From Bacteroidaceae bacterium (GTDB lineage: Bacteria > Bacteroidota > Bacteroidia > Bacteroidales > Bacteroidaceae), in the NCBI GenBank assembly GCA_017465905.1, contig JAFTVE010000047.1:97690-161689 (forward strand): DNA of 64,000 nucleotides, in the 5' to 3' direction. The position numbers were made by a program, and so were the translations under genes. The notes beneath the pieces were generated by a model that saw only the letters and a list, made by a program, of their open reading frames with translations, had not been told where the DNA came from and made no database searches. Shown one piece after another: positions 51,405 through 59,364 of the stretch; position 1 is the stretch's first letter, and each line of letters begins with the position of its first letter.

Positions 51405-52316
51405 ATGAAGAAACAATTACTTTTCGTTGCTGCTATTGCAGCTGGTATGTGTGCTACAGCACAGGATTACGTAAAGGTTGATGCAGCTGGCTTGGGCGTT
51501 GGCGGTGATGAAGCCGTAGCTCTTGCTGCAGGAACTGAAGTTGGTCGTACCGAGAGCTTTATCATGAGAACTGCTTTTGATGATACTTATAAGGTACAGG
51601 ATGTTAAGGCTAATGACTGCAACTTGTGGGTATTTGACGGTACCGAAATTACTACAGACAATGGCTTTCAGGGCCAGACCAACCCCAAGGATGCAAATGG
51701 CGATAATCCTGCAATCCAAACTCCTCCTACTGCTCCCGTTTCAGGTGCTGTGATTGAGATTGAAGCTCTTAAGGATGGCTATGTGTATGTTTGGGGAAAG
51801 CTCTCTTCACACAAGAATTACATGGTGTCTGAGAATAACCAACCTATGGGTTACCAGTTGGTGATGCAGACTGCTACTTTGGGTAAGTTGGATATCACAG
51901 TTAAGGGCTCTGATGAGTACAATTATGTATATGAACCTATTGCATGGCCTGAGGTGATCTTTACAGGCAATCCTGAGAGCGCTGTAAAGGAGAATGGTAT
52001 GGGTGTTATCAAGTTCCCCGTATTCACAGGCTGCAAGTATTTGGTAAACGCTACAGGTTCTAAGATTACTGCTGGTGGTGCATGGTTTGATGCAGAAGGT
52101 GATGTTAATATCGGAATTAAGAGCACTGAAACGGGTGTTAGCTATGCTCTCTATGGCGCTGGTGTAGGCATCCAGAATGCTGAGGTTGCTAATGTGGTTG
52201 CTGAGGAGTTCTTCACCGTTGCTGGCCAGAAGGCTTCTGCTGCTGCAACTGGTATCGTTCTCGTGAAGAAGACCTTCGCTGACGGTTCAGTTAAGACTGT
52301 TAAGGTTATCCGCTAA
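51405..52316 (+). CDS. Secreted protein with a sorting-domain-like C-terminus
   Basis: The 303-residue protein has a signal peptide (about 1-19, ends CATAQ) and a beta-rich middle with no recognised domain (VIEIEALKDGYVYVWGKLSS; VIFTGNPESAVKENGMGVIK). The last 40 residues (EFFTVAGQKASAAATGIVLV, KKTFADGSVKTVKVIR) resemble the Bacteroidetes C-terminal sorting form, also seen in the protein at 37708-41502. It may be secreted to the surface by type IX secretion. A terminator follows. It is probably linked to the SusC/SusD operon by position only. Confidence 0.7.
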   Translation: MKKQLLFVAAIAAGMCATAQDYVKVDAAGLGVGGDEAVALAAGTEVGRTESFIMRTAFDDTYKVQDVKANDCNLWVFDGTEITTDNGFQGQTNPKDANGDNPAIQTPPTAPVSGAVIEIEALKDGYVYVWGKLSSHKNYMVSENNQPMGYQLVMQTATLGKLDITVKGSDEYNYVYEPIAWPEVIFTGNPESAVKENGMGVIKFPVFTGCKYLVNATGSKITAGGAWFDAEGDVNIGIKSTETGVSYALYGAGVGIQNAEVANVVAEEFFTVAGQKASAAATGIVLVKKTFADGSVKTVKVIR

Positions 52317-52346
52317 TAATTAGGAACAATCCTTGTGATTGATACA

Positions 52347-52372
52347 GGGGATGCGTCGTTGGGCGCATCCCC
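52347..52372 (+). terminator. Terminator of the secreted-protein gene
   Basis: GGGGATGCG and CGCATCCCC pair perfectly around an 8-base loop, followed by TTTCTTTTTTTT. Confidence 0.88.
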
Positions 52373-52382
52373 TTTCTTTTTT

Positions 52383-52535
52383 TTGTAGGCGTTCGGTAAG
52401 TTTTTTGTAGACGGAAGCTGCTGCAATTACAAAATGCTCTTCGTAAAACTAAAACAAAAGCACTGATTTGCTATTCAAAGCTTATGAATATTAAATCAAA
52501 GGCACTGAATATTAAAACAGAGCTTATGATTTAAG
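52383..52535. repeat. Tandem array 6: quasi-periodic 21-22-bp copies
   Basis: TTGTAG repeats at 52383 and 52405 (22 apart) start a run continuing at 52427 and 52449. From 52452 four 21-bp copies are clear (52452, 52473, 52494 and 52515), alternating AAAAGCACTGAT and AAAGCTTATGAAT type centres. The second has dyad symmetry around AAGCTT. It lies between a terminator and the end of the next leftward gene. Confidence 0.65.
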
Positions 52536-52617
52536 AATTTGGTTTGTGGGGATGGAAAAACAGGCAGTGCTTTCAGAAAAAATAGCACTGCTTGTATTCT
52601 CTTGTTATTATATTCCT

Positions 52618-53220
52618 TTAGCGAACTCGCTTGCTCTTCTTGCGTCCGAAATAGATGAAAATGAGGCCTGTGAGTACAAATACGGCGGTGAGGGCAATGA
52701 TCCATCCGAGGGCGCCTTGCCAGCCGATGCGGTTGATGTCGAGGAAGAAGTAGGGGAACCAGTTGTCTTCGGTGATGAAGTGGCGTACGTAGATAAAAGC
52801 GATGTAGAGATAGGGGAGGAGAATGCTGTACTGTATGCCGCCTGCAGTGACCTTACGTACGGGGCGCGTAGCAAAGAAATAGAGGGCGTAGAGGATGGGC
52901 GTGAGGAGGTGCAGACATACGCTGGGCCAATTGGTCCAATAGGCTTTTGATGTGGGGTCGCCCAGCAGGAGATTGTATACGGCACCGATGACGAGGATGG
53001 AGATGAGTCCGCCAAACTCCCACTGCATCAGAGGAATGGAGATGGGACGGCGGTGAATGAGGCGAACCAATTCGTTTGTCATCAGCCCAAGGCAGTAGAG
53101 ATTGCCCAGGTTAGTGAAGTAGAGGAAGAAACGGGTTCCGTGAACCCATGAACCATAGCAGCCATAAGCAGCTATGACTATATATGTGATGACGAAGATG
53201 AGCCTAATTGTTCTTTTCAT
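52618..53220 (-). CDS. Pr6Pr/FAR-17a-like integral membrane protein
   Basis: The 200-residue protein has six membrane segments (for example LIFVITYIVIAAYGCYGSWV, LISILVIGAVYNLLL, LGWIIALTAVFVLTGLIFIY) and the family sequence RFFLYFTNLGNLYCLGLMTN, with conserved WPSVCLHLLTPILYALYFFA. Proteins of this group (Pr6Pr, related to eukaryotic FAR-17a/AIG1) are of unknown function in bacteria. It ends in a basic tail (FGRKKSKRVR). It is monocistronic, diverging from purH. Confidence 0.82.
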   Translation of the reverse strand: MKRTIRLIFVITYIVIAAYGCYGSWVHGTRFFLYFTNLGNLYCLGLMTNELVRLIHRRPISIPLMQWEFGGLISILVIGAVYNLLLGDPTSKAYWTNWPSVCLHLLTPILYALYFFATRPVRKVTAGGIQYSILLPYLYIAFIYVRHFITEDNWFPYFFLDINRIGWQGALGWIIALTAVFVLTGLIFIYFGRKKSKRVR

Positions 53221-53341
53221 TCGGCAAAAATAGCGCTTTTTGTTTAACTGAGGCGAAGAGATAACAAAAATTAACAGGAAGGGTTGGGTGATTCTGTTTT
53301 TTTTGTTGCCTCTTTATAGGGAAAATGTTGCATATAATTCG

Positions 53342-53349
53342 TAACTTTG
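53342..53349 (+). promoter_or_regulatory. Minus-7 box of purH
   Basis: TAACTTTG fits TAnnTTTG, 46 bases before the start codon. No TTTG is seen at the usual spacing. Confidence 0.5.
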
Positions 53350-53394
53350 CATTTTGCAAAGTATTTCTTGAAATATAACTAAAAATACAGAATA

Positions 53395-54915
53395 ATGTCA
53401 GAAAAGAGAATCAAAACTGCCCTTGTTTCGGTATTCCACAAGGACGGATTGGACGAGATCATCACTACGCTCCATAAGGAGGGCGTGCAGTTGCTTTCCA
53501 CGGGTGGTACCCAAGAGTTCATTGAATCGCTGGGTGTTCCCTGTCAGCGTGTAGAGGATTTGACAGGCTATCCTTCAATCCTTGGCGGCCGTGTGAAGAC
53601 CCTTCACCCCAAGGTGTTTGGTGGTATTCTTGGCCGTCGCGACAATGAGGGCGATCAGGTGCAGATGGTCAACTACGAGATTCCTGAGATTGACCTCGTT
53701 ATCGTAGACCTCTATCCCTTTGAGGCCACAGTGGCATCGGGCGCTTCACACGAGGCTATCATCGAGAAGATTGACATAGGCGGCATCTCACTCATCCGTG
53801 CAGCCGCCAAGAACCACAAGGATGTGGTCATCGTAGCCAGCAAGGACCAGTATGCAGCGCTTGCTGATATCCTCCGCAATAAGGGTGCGCAGACCACACT
53901 CGAGGAGCGCGTATGGTTTGCCAAGGAGGCGTTCGGCGTATCTTCACTGTACGACTCGGCTATCTTCAACTACTTCGATGGGGAGAACGGCTCGATGTTC
54001 CGTAAGGCCATCAATCATCCCAAGTCGCTTCGCTATGGCGAGAATCCTCACCAGAAGGGTTATTTCTATGGCAACTTCGAAGCTATGTTCGACCAGATTC
54101 ACGGTAAGGAAATCTCTTACAACAATCTGCTCGACATCAATGCAGCCGTAGACCTTATTGACGAGTTTGAGGATACAACATTCGCTATCCTTAAGCATAA
54201 CAATGCCTGCGGTCTTGCTTCACGTGATACTTTGCTTGAGGCTTGGACAGATGCATTGGCTGGTGACCCCGTATCGGCTTTCGGTGGTGTGCTCATCACC
54301 AACCGTGCTATCGACAAGGCTACAGCTGAAGAAATAAACAAGATTTTCTTTGAGGTAATCATTGCGCCTGACTACGATGTGAACGCGCTCGAAATCCTCA
54401 CACAGAAGAAGAATCGTATCATCCTCGTACGTAAGGAGACTGAGATGCCCCGTCAGCAATACCGTTCGGTGCTCAACGGTGTGCTCGTACAGGACCGTGA
54501 CCTCAAGACCGAGACTCCCGAGGATTGCAAGCCTGTAACCAACAAGGTGGCTACCGCTGAAGAAATCGAGGATATGCTTTTTGCCAACAAGATTGTGAAG
54601 AATAGCAAGAGCAATGCTATCGTATTGGCCAAGAACAAGCAGTTGCTTGCCAGCGGTGTAGGTCAGACCTCTCGTGTGGATGCCCTGAAGCATGCCATCG
54701 AGAAGGCTCACGGCTTTGGCTTTGACCTCAATGGCGCGGTGATGGCCAGTGATGCTTTCTTCCCCTTCCCCGACTGTGTGGAGATTGCCCACGAGGCAGG
54801 CGTTACTGCTGTTATCCAGCCCGGTGGCTCTGTGCGTGATGCAGAGTCGGTACAATACTGCAACGACCACGATGTGGCTATGGTAGTAACTGGTTTCCGT
54901 CACTTCAAGCACTAG
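53395..54915 (+). CDS. purH: Bifunctional AICAR transformylase / IMP cyclohydrolase
   Basis: The 506-residue protein has an N-terminal IMP cyclohydrolase domain (ALVSVFHKDGLDEIITTLHK; GGRVKTLHPKVFGGILGRR) and a C-terminal AICAR formyltransferase domain (LRYGENPHQKGYFYG; LKHNNACGLASRDTLLEAW with the conserved KHNNxCG). It carries out the last two steps of IMP synthesis. Downstream comes a GAATTC-type repeat and then mreB on the same strand. Whether the mre genes share its promoter is unclear. Confidence 0.97.
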   Translation: MSEKRIKTALVSVFHKDGLDEIITTLHKEGVQLLSTGGTQEFIESLGVPCQRVEDLTGYPSILGGRVKTLHPKVFGGILGRRDNEGDQVQMVNYEIPEIDLVIVDLYPFEATVASGASHEAIIEKIDIGGISLIRAAAKNHKDVVIVASKDQYAALADILRNKGAQTTLEERVWFAKEAFGVSSLYDSAIFNYFDGENGSMFRKAINHPKSLRYGENPHQKGYFYGNFEAMFDQIHGKEISYNNLLDINAAVDLIDEFEDTTFAILKHNNACGLASRDTLLEAWTDALAGDPVSAFGGVLITNRAIDKATAEEINKIFFEVIIAPDYDVNALEILTQKKNRIILVRKETEMPRQQYRSVLNGVLVQDRDLKTETPEDCKPVTNKVATAEEIEDMLFANKIVKNSKSNAIVLAKNKQLLASGVGQTSRVDALKHAIEKAHGFGFDLNGAVMASDAFFPFPDCVEIAHEAGVTAVIQPGGSVRDAESVQYCNDHDVAMVVTGFRHFKH

Positions 54916-54919
54916 TTTT

Positions 54920-55005
54920 TTTAATTCTGGATTCTGAATTTTGAATTCTCTCCTTTGATGCGTATTCTGCGAGATAATTCAGAATTCAGGATTCAAAATT
55001 CTTAA
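54920..55005. repeat. GAATTC-type intercistronic inverted repeat, copy 4
   Basis: The left arm AATTCTGGATTCTGAATTTT is at about 54923-54942 and the right arm AATTCAGGATTCAAAATTC at about 54983-55001, with roughly 40 bases between. Fills the purH-mreB spacer. Confidence 0.72.
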
Positions 55006-55015
55006 TTATCAAATC

Positions 55016-56038
55016 ATGGGACTTTTCTCTTTTACACAAGAAATAGCAATGGACCTCGGCACGGCCAACACCATCATCCTGCATAATGGCAAGATCGTGG
55101 TAGATGAGCCTTCCGTGGTTGCTCTCGACCGCCGTACAGACAAGATGGTTGCGGTAGGCGGACGTGCCAAGTTGATGCACGAAAAAACCTCTCCGGACAT
55201 CAAGACTATTCGCCCTTTGCGTGATGGTGTGATTGCGGACTTTAACGCTTGTGAGCAGATGATGCGTGGCCTCATCAAAATGGTGAACACGCGTGCCCAT
55301 CTGTTTACTCCTTCATTGCGTATGGTGATTGGTGTGCCATCGGGAAGTACTGAGGTTGAGCTTCGTGCTGTTCGCGACTCTGCTGAACATGCTGGAGGGC
55401 GTGATATTTATCTCATATACGAGCCTATGGCAGCTGCTGTAGGTATAGGGCTTGACGTGGAAGCTCCTGAAGGTAACATGGTCGTGGATATAGGTGGCGG
55501 CTCTACAGAGATTGCAGTTATCTCACTGGGTGGTATTGTGAAGAACAATTCTATCCGTGTTGCCGGTGACGATTTTACGGCCGATATTCAGGAGTATATG
55601 AGCCGTCAGCATAACGTGAAGGTCAGTGAACGTATGGCCGAGCGTATCAAGATTCATGTGGGCTCTGCTTTGACAGACCTTGAGGAAGATGCTCCTGAGG
55701 AGTATATCGTTCATGGCCCCAATCGTATTACGGCATTGCCTATGGAGGTGCCTGTATGCTATCAGGAAATTGCGCATTGCTTGGATAAGTCAATCGCGAA
55801 GATTGAAACAGCTGTGTTGAGCGCTCTTGAGGATACTCCACCTGAAATCTATGCCGATATCATTCACAATGGTATATACTTGGCTGGTGGTGGAGCCTTG
55901 TTGCGTGGCTTGGCTAAGCGTTTGCAGGATAAGATTAACATTCCTTTCCACGTGGCAGAGGATCCCTTGCATTGTGTAGCTCGCGGTACCGGTATTGCTT
56001 TGAAGAATGTTGATAAATTCTCTTTCTTGATGCGATAA
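55016..56038 (+). CDS. mreB: Rod-shape determining protein MreB
   Basis: The 340-residue actin homologue shows MDLGTANTIILHNGKIVVDE (phosphate 1), then VVDIGGGSTEIAVISLGGIV (phosphate 2), YEPMAAAVGIGLDVEAPEGN (connect) and IYLAGGGALLRGLAKRL (adenosine). It polymerises under the inner membrane and guides cell-wall elongation. First gene of a cluster with mreC, mreD, mrdA and rodA, which together build the rod elongasome. Confidence 0.97.
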   Translation: MGLFSFTQEIAMDLGTANTIILHNGKIVVDEPSVVALDRRTDKMVAVGGRAKLMHEKTSPDIKTIRPLRDGVIADFNACEQMMRGLIKMVNTRAHLFTPSLRMVIGVPSGSTEVELRAVRDSAEHAGGRDIYLIYEPMAAAVGIGLDVEAPEGNMVVDIGGGSTEIAVISLGGIVKNNSIRVAGDDFTADIQEYMSRQHNVKVSERMAERIKIHVGSALTDLEEDAPEEYIVHGPNRITALPMEVPVCYQEIAHCLDKSIAKIETAVLSALEDTPPEIYADIIHNGIYLAGGGALLRGLAKRLQDKINIPFHVAEDPLHCVARGTGIALKNVDKFSFLMR

Positions 56039-56049
56039 CGCTTTATAGT

Positions 56050-56127
56050 TTCTGAATTCTGAATTTTGAATCCGGCATTGTCGCCATGTGTGGCAATAGG
56101 GATTTGGAATTCAGAATTCAAAATTTT
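56050..56127. repeat. GAATTC-type intercistronic inverted repeat, copy 5
   Basis: TCTGAATTCTGAATTTTGAA (56051 on) pairs with GGAATTCAGAATTCAAAATT (56107 on), with about 35 bases between. Sits between mreB and mreC, inside the operon, so readthrough must be possible. Confidence 0.75.
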
Positions 56128-56133
56128 GCATTC

Positions 56134-56997
56134 ATGAGCACCATCTTTCAGTTCTTTTATAAGCATCTCCATTGGTTGGTTTTCATTGTGTTGGAGATTA
56201 TCTGCTTTGTGCTCTTGTTCTCATACAATAGCTATCAAGGCAGTATATACTTGTCTACAGCCAATAGCGTCACGGCTCGCTTGTTGTCGGGAAAGAGTCG
56301 GGTGAACTCATATTTTGCCTTGGCCGATGATAATGCCGTGCTGGTGGAGCAGAATGCACGGTTGAAAGAGCGGGTATTTGAGCTTGAGCAGATGCTTTCC
56401 GCTCAGTTGCAAGATAGCATGGCGAATGCTATCTCCTCGGAGTGGATAAGCAGGGCTGGCTATCATGTGACTGGTGCGAAGGTGGTGGATAACTCAATCA
56501 ACAAAACGAACAATTTCATAACGATTGACAAAGGAACGGCAGAGGGGCTTGCTCCCGATATGGGTGTGATAGGAACCGATGGTGCGGTTGGAGTCGTGTA
56601 TAAGTGCTCTGAGCATTATTCATTGGTGCTTCCTTTGCTTAATGGCAAGAGTAATCTTAGCTGCAAGGTCCTTAACAGCGATTATTTCGGCTTCTTGCGG
56701 TGGGAAGGTGGTGATGCGCGTTATGCCATATTACACGATATGCCTCGCTATGCGGTCGTGAATGTAGGTGATACTATTGTGACTAGCGGACACTCTTCGT
56801 TTTTCCCTGATGGCATTGTTGTAGGTAGAGTAGAGGAGTTGCATCCCTCGGCAGATGGGCTATATGTTACATTGCGAGTGGCATTAAGCACTGATTTTGC
56901 CCGTTTGCATCATGCTTTTGTGTTGCGAAAGATGGATGCTGCTGAGTTGGCGGCACTCAAAGAGACGTTGAATCCTAAAAAGGCCAAGAGAAAATAA
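56134..56997 (+). CDS. mreC: Rod-shape determining protein MreC
   Basis: The start at 56134 (MSTIFQFFYKHLHWLVFIVL) gives 287 residues; the longer frame from 56086 lies in the repeat. One N-terminal membrane segment (about 13-33) is followed by a coiled coil (DDNAVLVEQNARLKERVFEL) and two periplasmic beta domains (about 110-270; NNFITIDKGTAEGLAPDMGV). MreC links the MreB filament to the periplasmic wall enzymes. Its stop codon overlaps the mreD start by one base (TAATG). Confidence 0.95.
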   Translation: MSTIFQFFYKHLHWLVFIVLEIICFVLLFSYNSYQGSIYLSTANSVTARLLSGKSRVNSYFALADDNAVLVEQNARLKERVFELEQMLSAQLQDSMANAISSEWISRAGYHVTGAKVVDNSINKTNNFITIDKGTAEGLAPDMGVIGTDGAVGVVYKCSEHYSLVLPLLNGKSNLSCKVLNSDYFGFLRWEGGDARYAILHDMPRYAVVNVGDTIVTSGHSSFFPDGIVVGRVEELHPSADGLYVTLRVALSTDFARLHHAFVLRKMDAAELAALKETLNPKKAKRK

Positions 56998-57497
56998 TGG
57001 AAAAGTTACTGACACGCATAGCTTGGTTCGTAGGTTTAGTGCTTGTACAGGTGCTATTCCTTAATCATATCTGTTGGTTTGGTGTGGCAACGCCATTCTT
57101 GTATATCTATCTTCTTTTAATCATTGATAGAGACATCGACCGTAACGTCCTGATGTTGCTTGCCTTTGCTATGGGATTGTCTGTCGATGTGTTCTGTAAT
57201 ACCTTCGGTGTGAATGCGGCTGCATGTGTGCTATTGGCTTTCTTGCGTCCTTGGCTCATTCGTATATGTGCTCCTCGTGATGAGTTTGAGAACTTTGAGC
57301 CAGGTATCCAGACATTAGGCATTTGGTCCTTCTTCCGTTATGCCCTTCTGGCAACGCTGATTCATCATACGGCCCTGTTTTTCTTGGAGTCTTTTTCTGT
57401 AAGACACATCGGTTTTGTCTTTTTGCGTATTGTATTTAGTGCATTGCTTACGTTGATGATGGTGATGGCCGTAGATTTCGTTCGTAATCGTCGTTAA
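56997..57497 (+). CDS. mreD: Rod-shape determining protein MreD
   Basis: The 166-residue protein is almost entirely hydrophobic, with five to six membrane segments (IAWFVGLVLVQVLFLNHICW; PFLYIYLLLIIDRDIDRNVL; MLLAFAMGLSVDVFCNTFG). This is the poorly conserved MreD type; identity is supported mainly by place between mreC and mrdA. It is an inner-membrane partner of MreC. Confidence 0.93.
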   Translation: MEKLLTRIAWFVGLVLVQVLFLNHICWFGVATPFLYIYLLLIIDRDIDRNVLMLLAFAMGLSVDVFCNTFGVNAAACVLLAFLRPWLIRICAPRDEFENFEPGIQTLGIWSFFRYALLATLIHHTALFFLESFSVRHIGFVFLRIVFSALLTLMMVMAVDFVRNRR

Positions 57498-57516
57498 TCT
57501 GTTACCTTTTCGGCTT

Positions 57517-59364
57517 ATGAACAATGATTATAGGTTTGAGAACCGTAAGTTTGTAGTTGCGGGCATTGTCGTGGGCATTGTGCTATTGTTCATCGCTCGT
57601 CTTTTCTATCTGCAGATAATGAACGATGAGTATAAGAAGCATGCCGATTCTAATGCTTTCCTTAACAAGACGGTATATCCTTCGCGCGGAATAATGTATG
57701 ACCGCAATGGTAAGCTACTTGTGTCCAATCAGCCTGCTTACGATGTGCTGGTGTGTATGCGCAATATGAAGGACCTTGATACCCTTTCCCTGTGCGAATC
57801 TTTAGGGATAACCCGAGAATTCTTTGAGAAGCGCATCAAGGATATAAAGAACAAGAGTCTCAATCCTGGATACTCCTTTTATACCGACCAGTTGTTTATG
57901 GGGCAATTGCGTACGGAGGACTTTGCCAAATTTCAGGAGCAATTGTACAAGTTCAATGGTTTCTCTATTCGCCGTCGAACGGTGCGCCAATATGAGTACT
58001 CGGTGGGTGGTGCTTTGTTTGGTGATTTGGGTGAAGTGTCCAAGAAGGAGATGGAGGCCGATGATTACTATGTGCGGGGCGACTATATCGGCAAACAGGG
58101 TGTTGAAAGCTATTATGAGAAGCAGCTTCGTGGCGAAAAAGGTACAGAGGTGCTGCTGCGGGATGCTTACGGACGTATTAAGGGACGTTACATGGATGGT
58201 GCGATGGATGTAGCTCCAGTGCCGGGAAAGAACCTTACATTGAGTTTGGATATTGAGTTGCAACTCTTGGCCGAACGCCTGTTGCAAAACAAGATAGGTA
58301 GTGTGGTGGCTATCGAGCCCGAGACGGGCGAAGTGCTTTGCATGGCTTCGTCGCCCTCCTTTGACCCGCAGATATTGGTAGGCCGCCAGCGTGGTGATAA
58401 CCACCGTCTGCTCTCCAAAGACAAGCAGAAGCCATTGCTCAATCGTGCCATTATGGGTACATATCCGCCTGGCTCTACCTTCAAGACGGCTCAGGCGCTG
58501 ACATTCTTGCAAGAGGGCGCCATAGAGCCCGAGACATCGTTTCCTTGCTCTCTTGGATTCCGATATAAGGGGCTCCATGTCGGGTGTCATGCTCATGGCT
58601 CACCGCTTCCCTTGGTGCCCGCATTGGCTACCTCCTGCAATAGCTATTTCTGCTGGGGACTGTATCGCATGATTGGCTCTTCCCGATTTGGCTCTTCGCA
58701 AGAGGCGCTGACGCGATGGAAGGATCACATGGTGGCTATGGGCTTTGGCTATCGTCTCGGCATTGATCTCCCGGGCGAGGCGCGTGGCTTTATTCCCAAT
58801 TCAGCCTTTTATGACAAGTGGTATGGCGGACGTTGGAATGGCCTGACCATTATTTCTATCTCTATTGGGCAGGGCGAGGTGACGCTGACCCCCTTGCAGA
58901 TTGCCAACTTGGGTGCTACGATAGCCAATCGTGGCAAGTATATCGCTCCGCATGTTGTCAAGGAGGTGCAGGGCGAAGAGCTTGATAGCCTCTATCGCTT
59001 CCCGAAGTATACGATGGTCGACAAGGAGCATTACGAGACCGTGGTTGAGGGTATGCGTGAGGCCGTCCTTAATGGAACTTGCCGTGCGGCAAACCTTCCT
59101 GGCATCGAGGTATGCGGAAAGACGGGTACTGCCCAAAATCGCGGTAAGGACCACTCTGCATTCATGGGGTTTGCCCCAATGGACAATCCTAAGATTGCCG
59201 TGGCCGTGTACGTCGAGAATGGTGGCTTCGGTGCCGTGTATGGCGTGCCTATCGGTGCGCTTATCATGGAGAAATACTTGACGGGTACGTTGAGTGAGGC
59301 GAGTGAACAGAAAGCAAATGATATTCAACAACGGGTAATCTATTATGGCAATCAGGAACGTTAG
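57517..59364 (+). CDS. mrdA: Penicillin-binding protein 2, elongation transpeptidase
   Basis: The 615-residue class B PBP has an N-terminal membrane anchor (FVVAGIVVGIVLLFIARLFY), a dimerisation domain (about 50-220) and a transpeptidase domain with the three active-site motifs: Ser320-Thr-Phe-Lys in YPPGSTFKT, Ser373-Cys-Asn in ATSCNSYF, and Lys535-Thr-Gly in CGKTGTAQ. It cross-links peptidoglycan during elongation together with RodA. Its end overlaps the rodA start by 20 bases. Confidence 0.96.
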   Translation: MNNDYRFENRKFVVAGIVVGIVLLFIARLFYLQIMNDEYKKHADSNAFLNKTVYPSRGIMYDRNGKLLVSNQPAYDVLVCMRNMKDLDTLSLCESLGITREFFEKRIKDIKNKSLNPGYSFYTDQLFMGQLRTEDFAKFQEQLYKFNGFSIRRRTVRQYEYSVGGALFGDLGEVSKKEMEADDYYVRGDYIGKQGVESYYEKQLRGEKGTEVLLRDAYGRIKGRYMDGAMDVAPVPGKNLTLSLDIELQLLAERLLQNKIGSVVAIEPETGEVLCMASSPSFDPQILVGRQRGDNHRLLSKDKQKPLLNRAIMGTYPPGSTFKTAQALTFLQEGAIEPETSFPCSLGFRYKGLHVGCHAHGSPLPLVPALATSCNSYFCWGLYRMIGSSRFGSSQEALTRWKDHMVAMGFGYRLGIDLPGEARGFIPNSAFYDKWYGGRWNGLTIISISIGQGEVTLTPLQIANLGATIANRGKYIAPHVVKEVQGEELDSLYRFPKYTMVDKEHYETVVEGMREAVLNGTCRAANLPGIEVCGKTGTAQNRGKDHSAFMGFAPMDNPKIAVAVYVENGGFGAVYGVPIGALIMEKYLTGTLSEASEQKANDIQQRVIYYGNQER

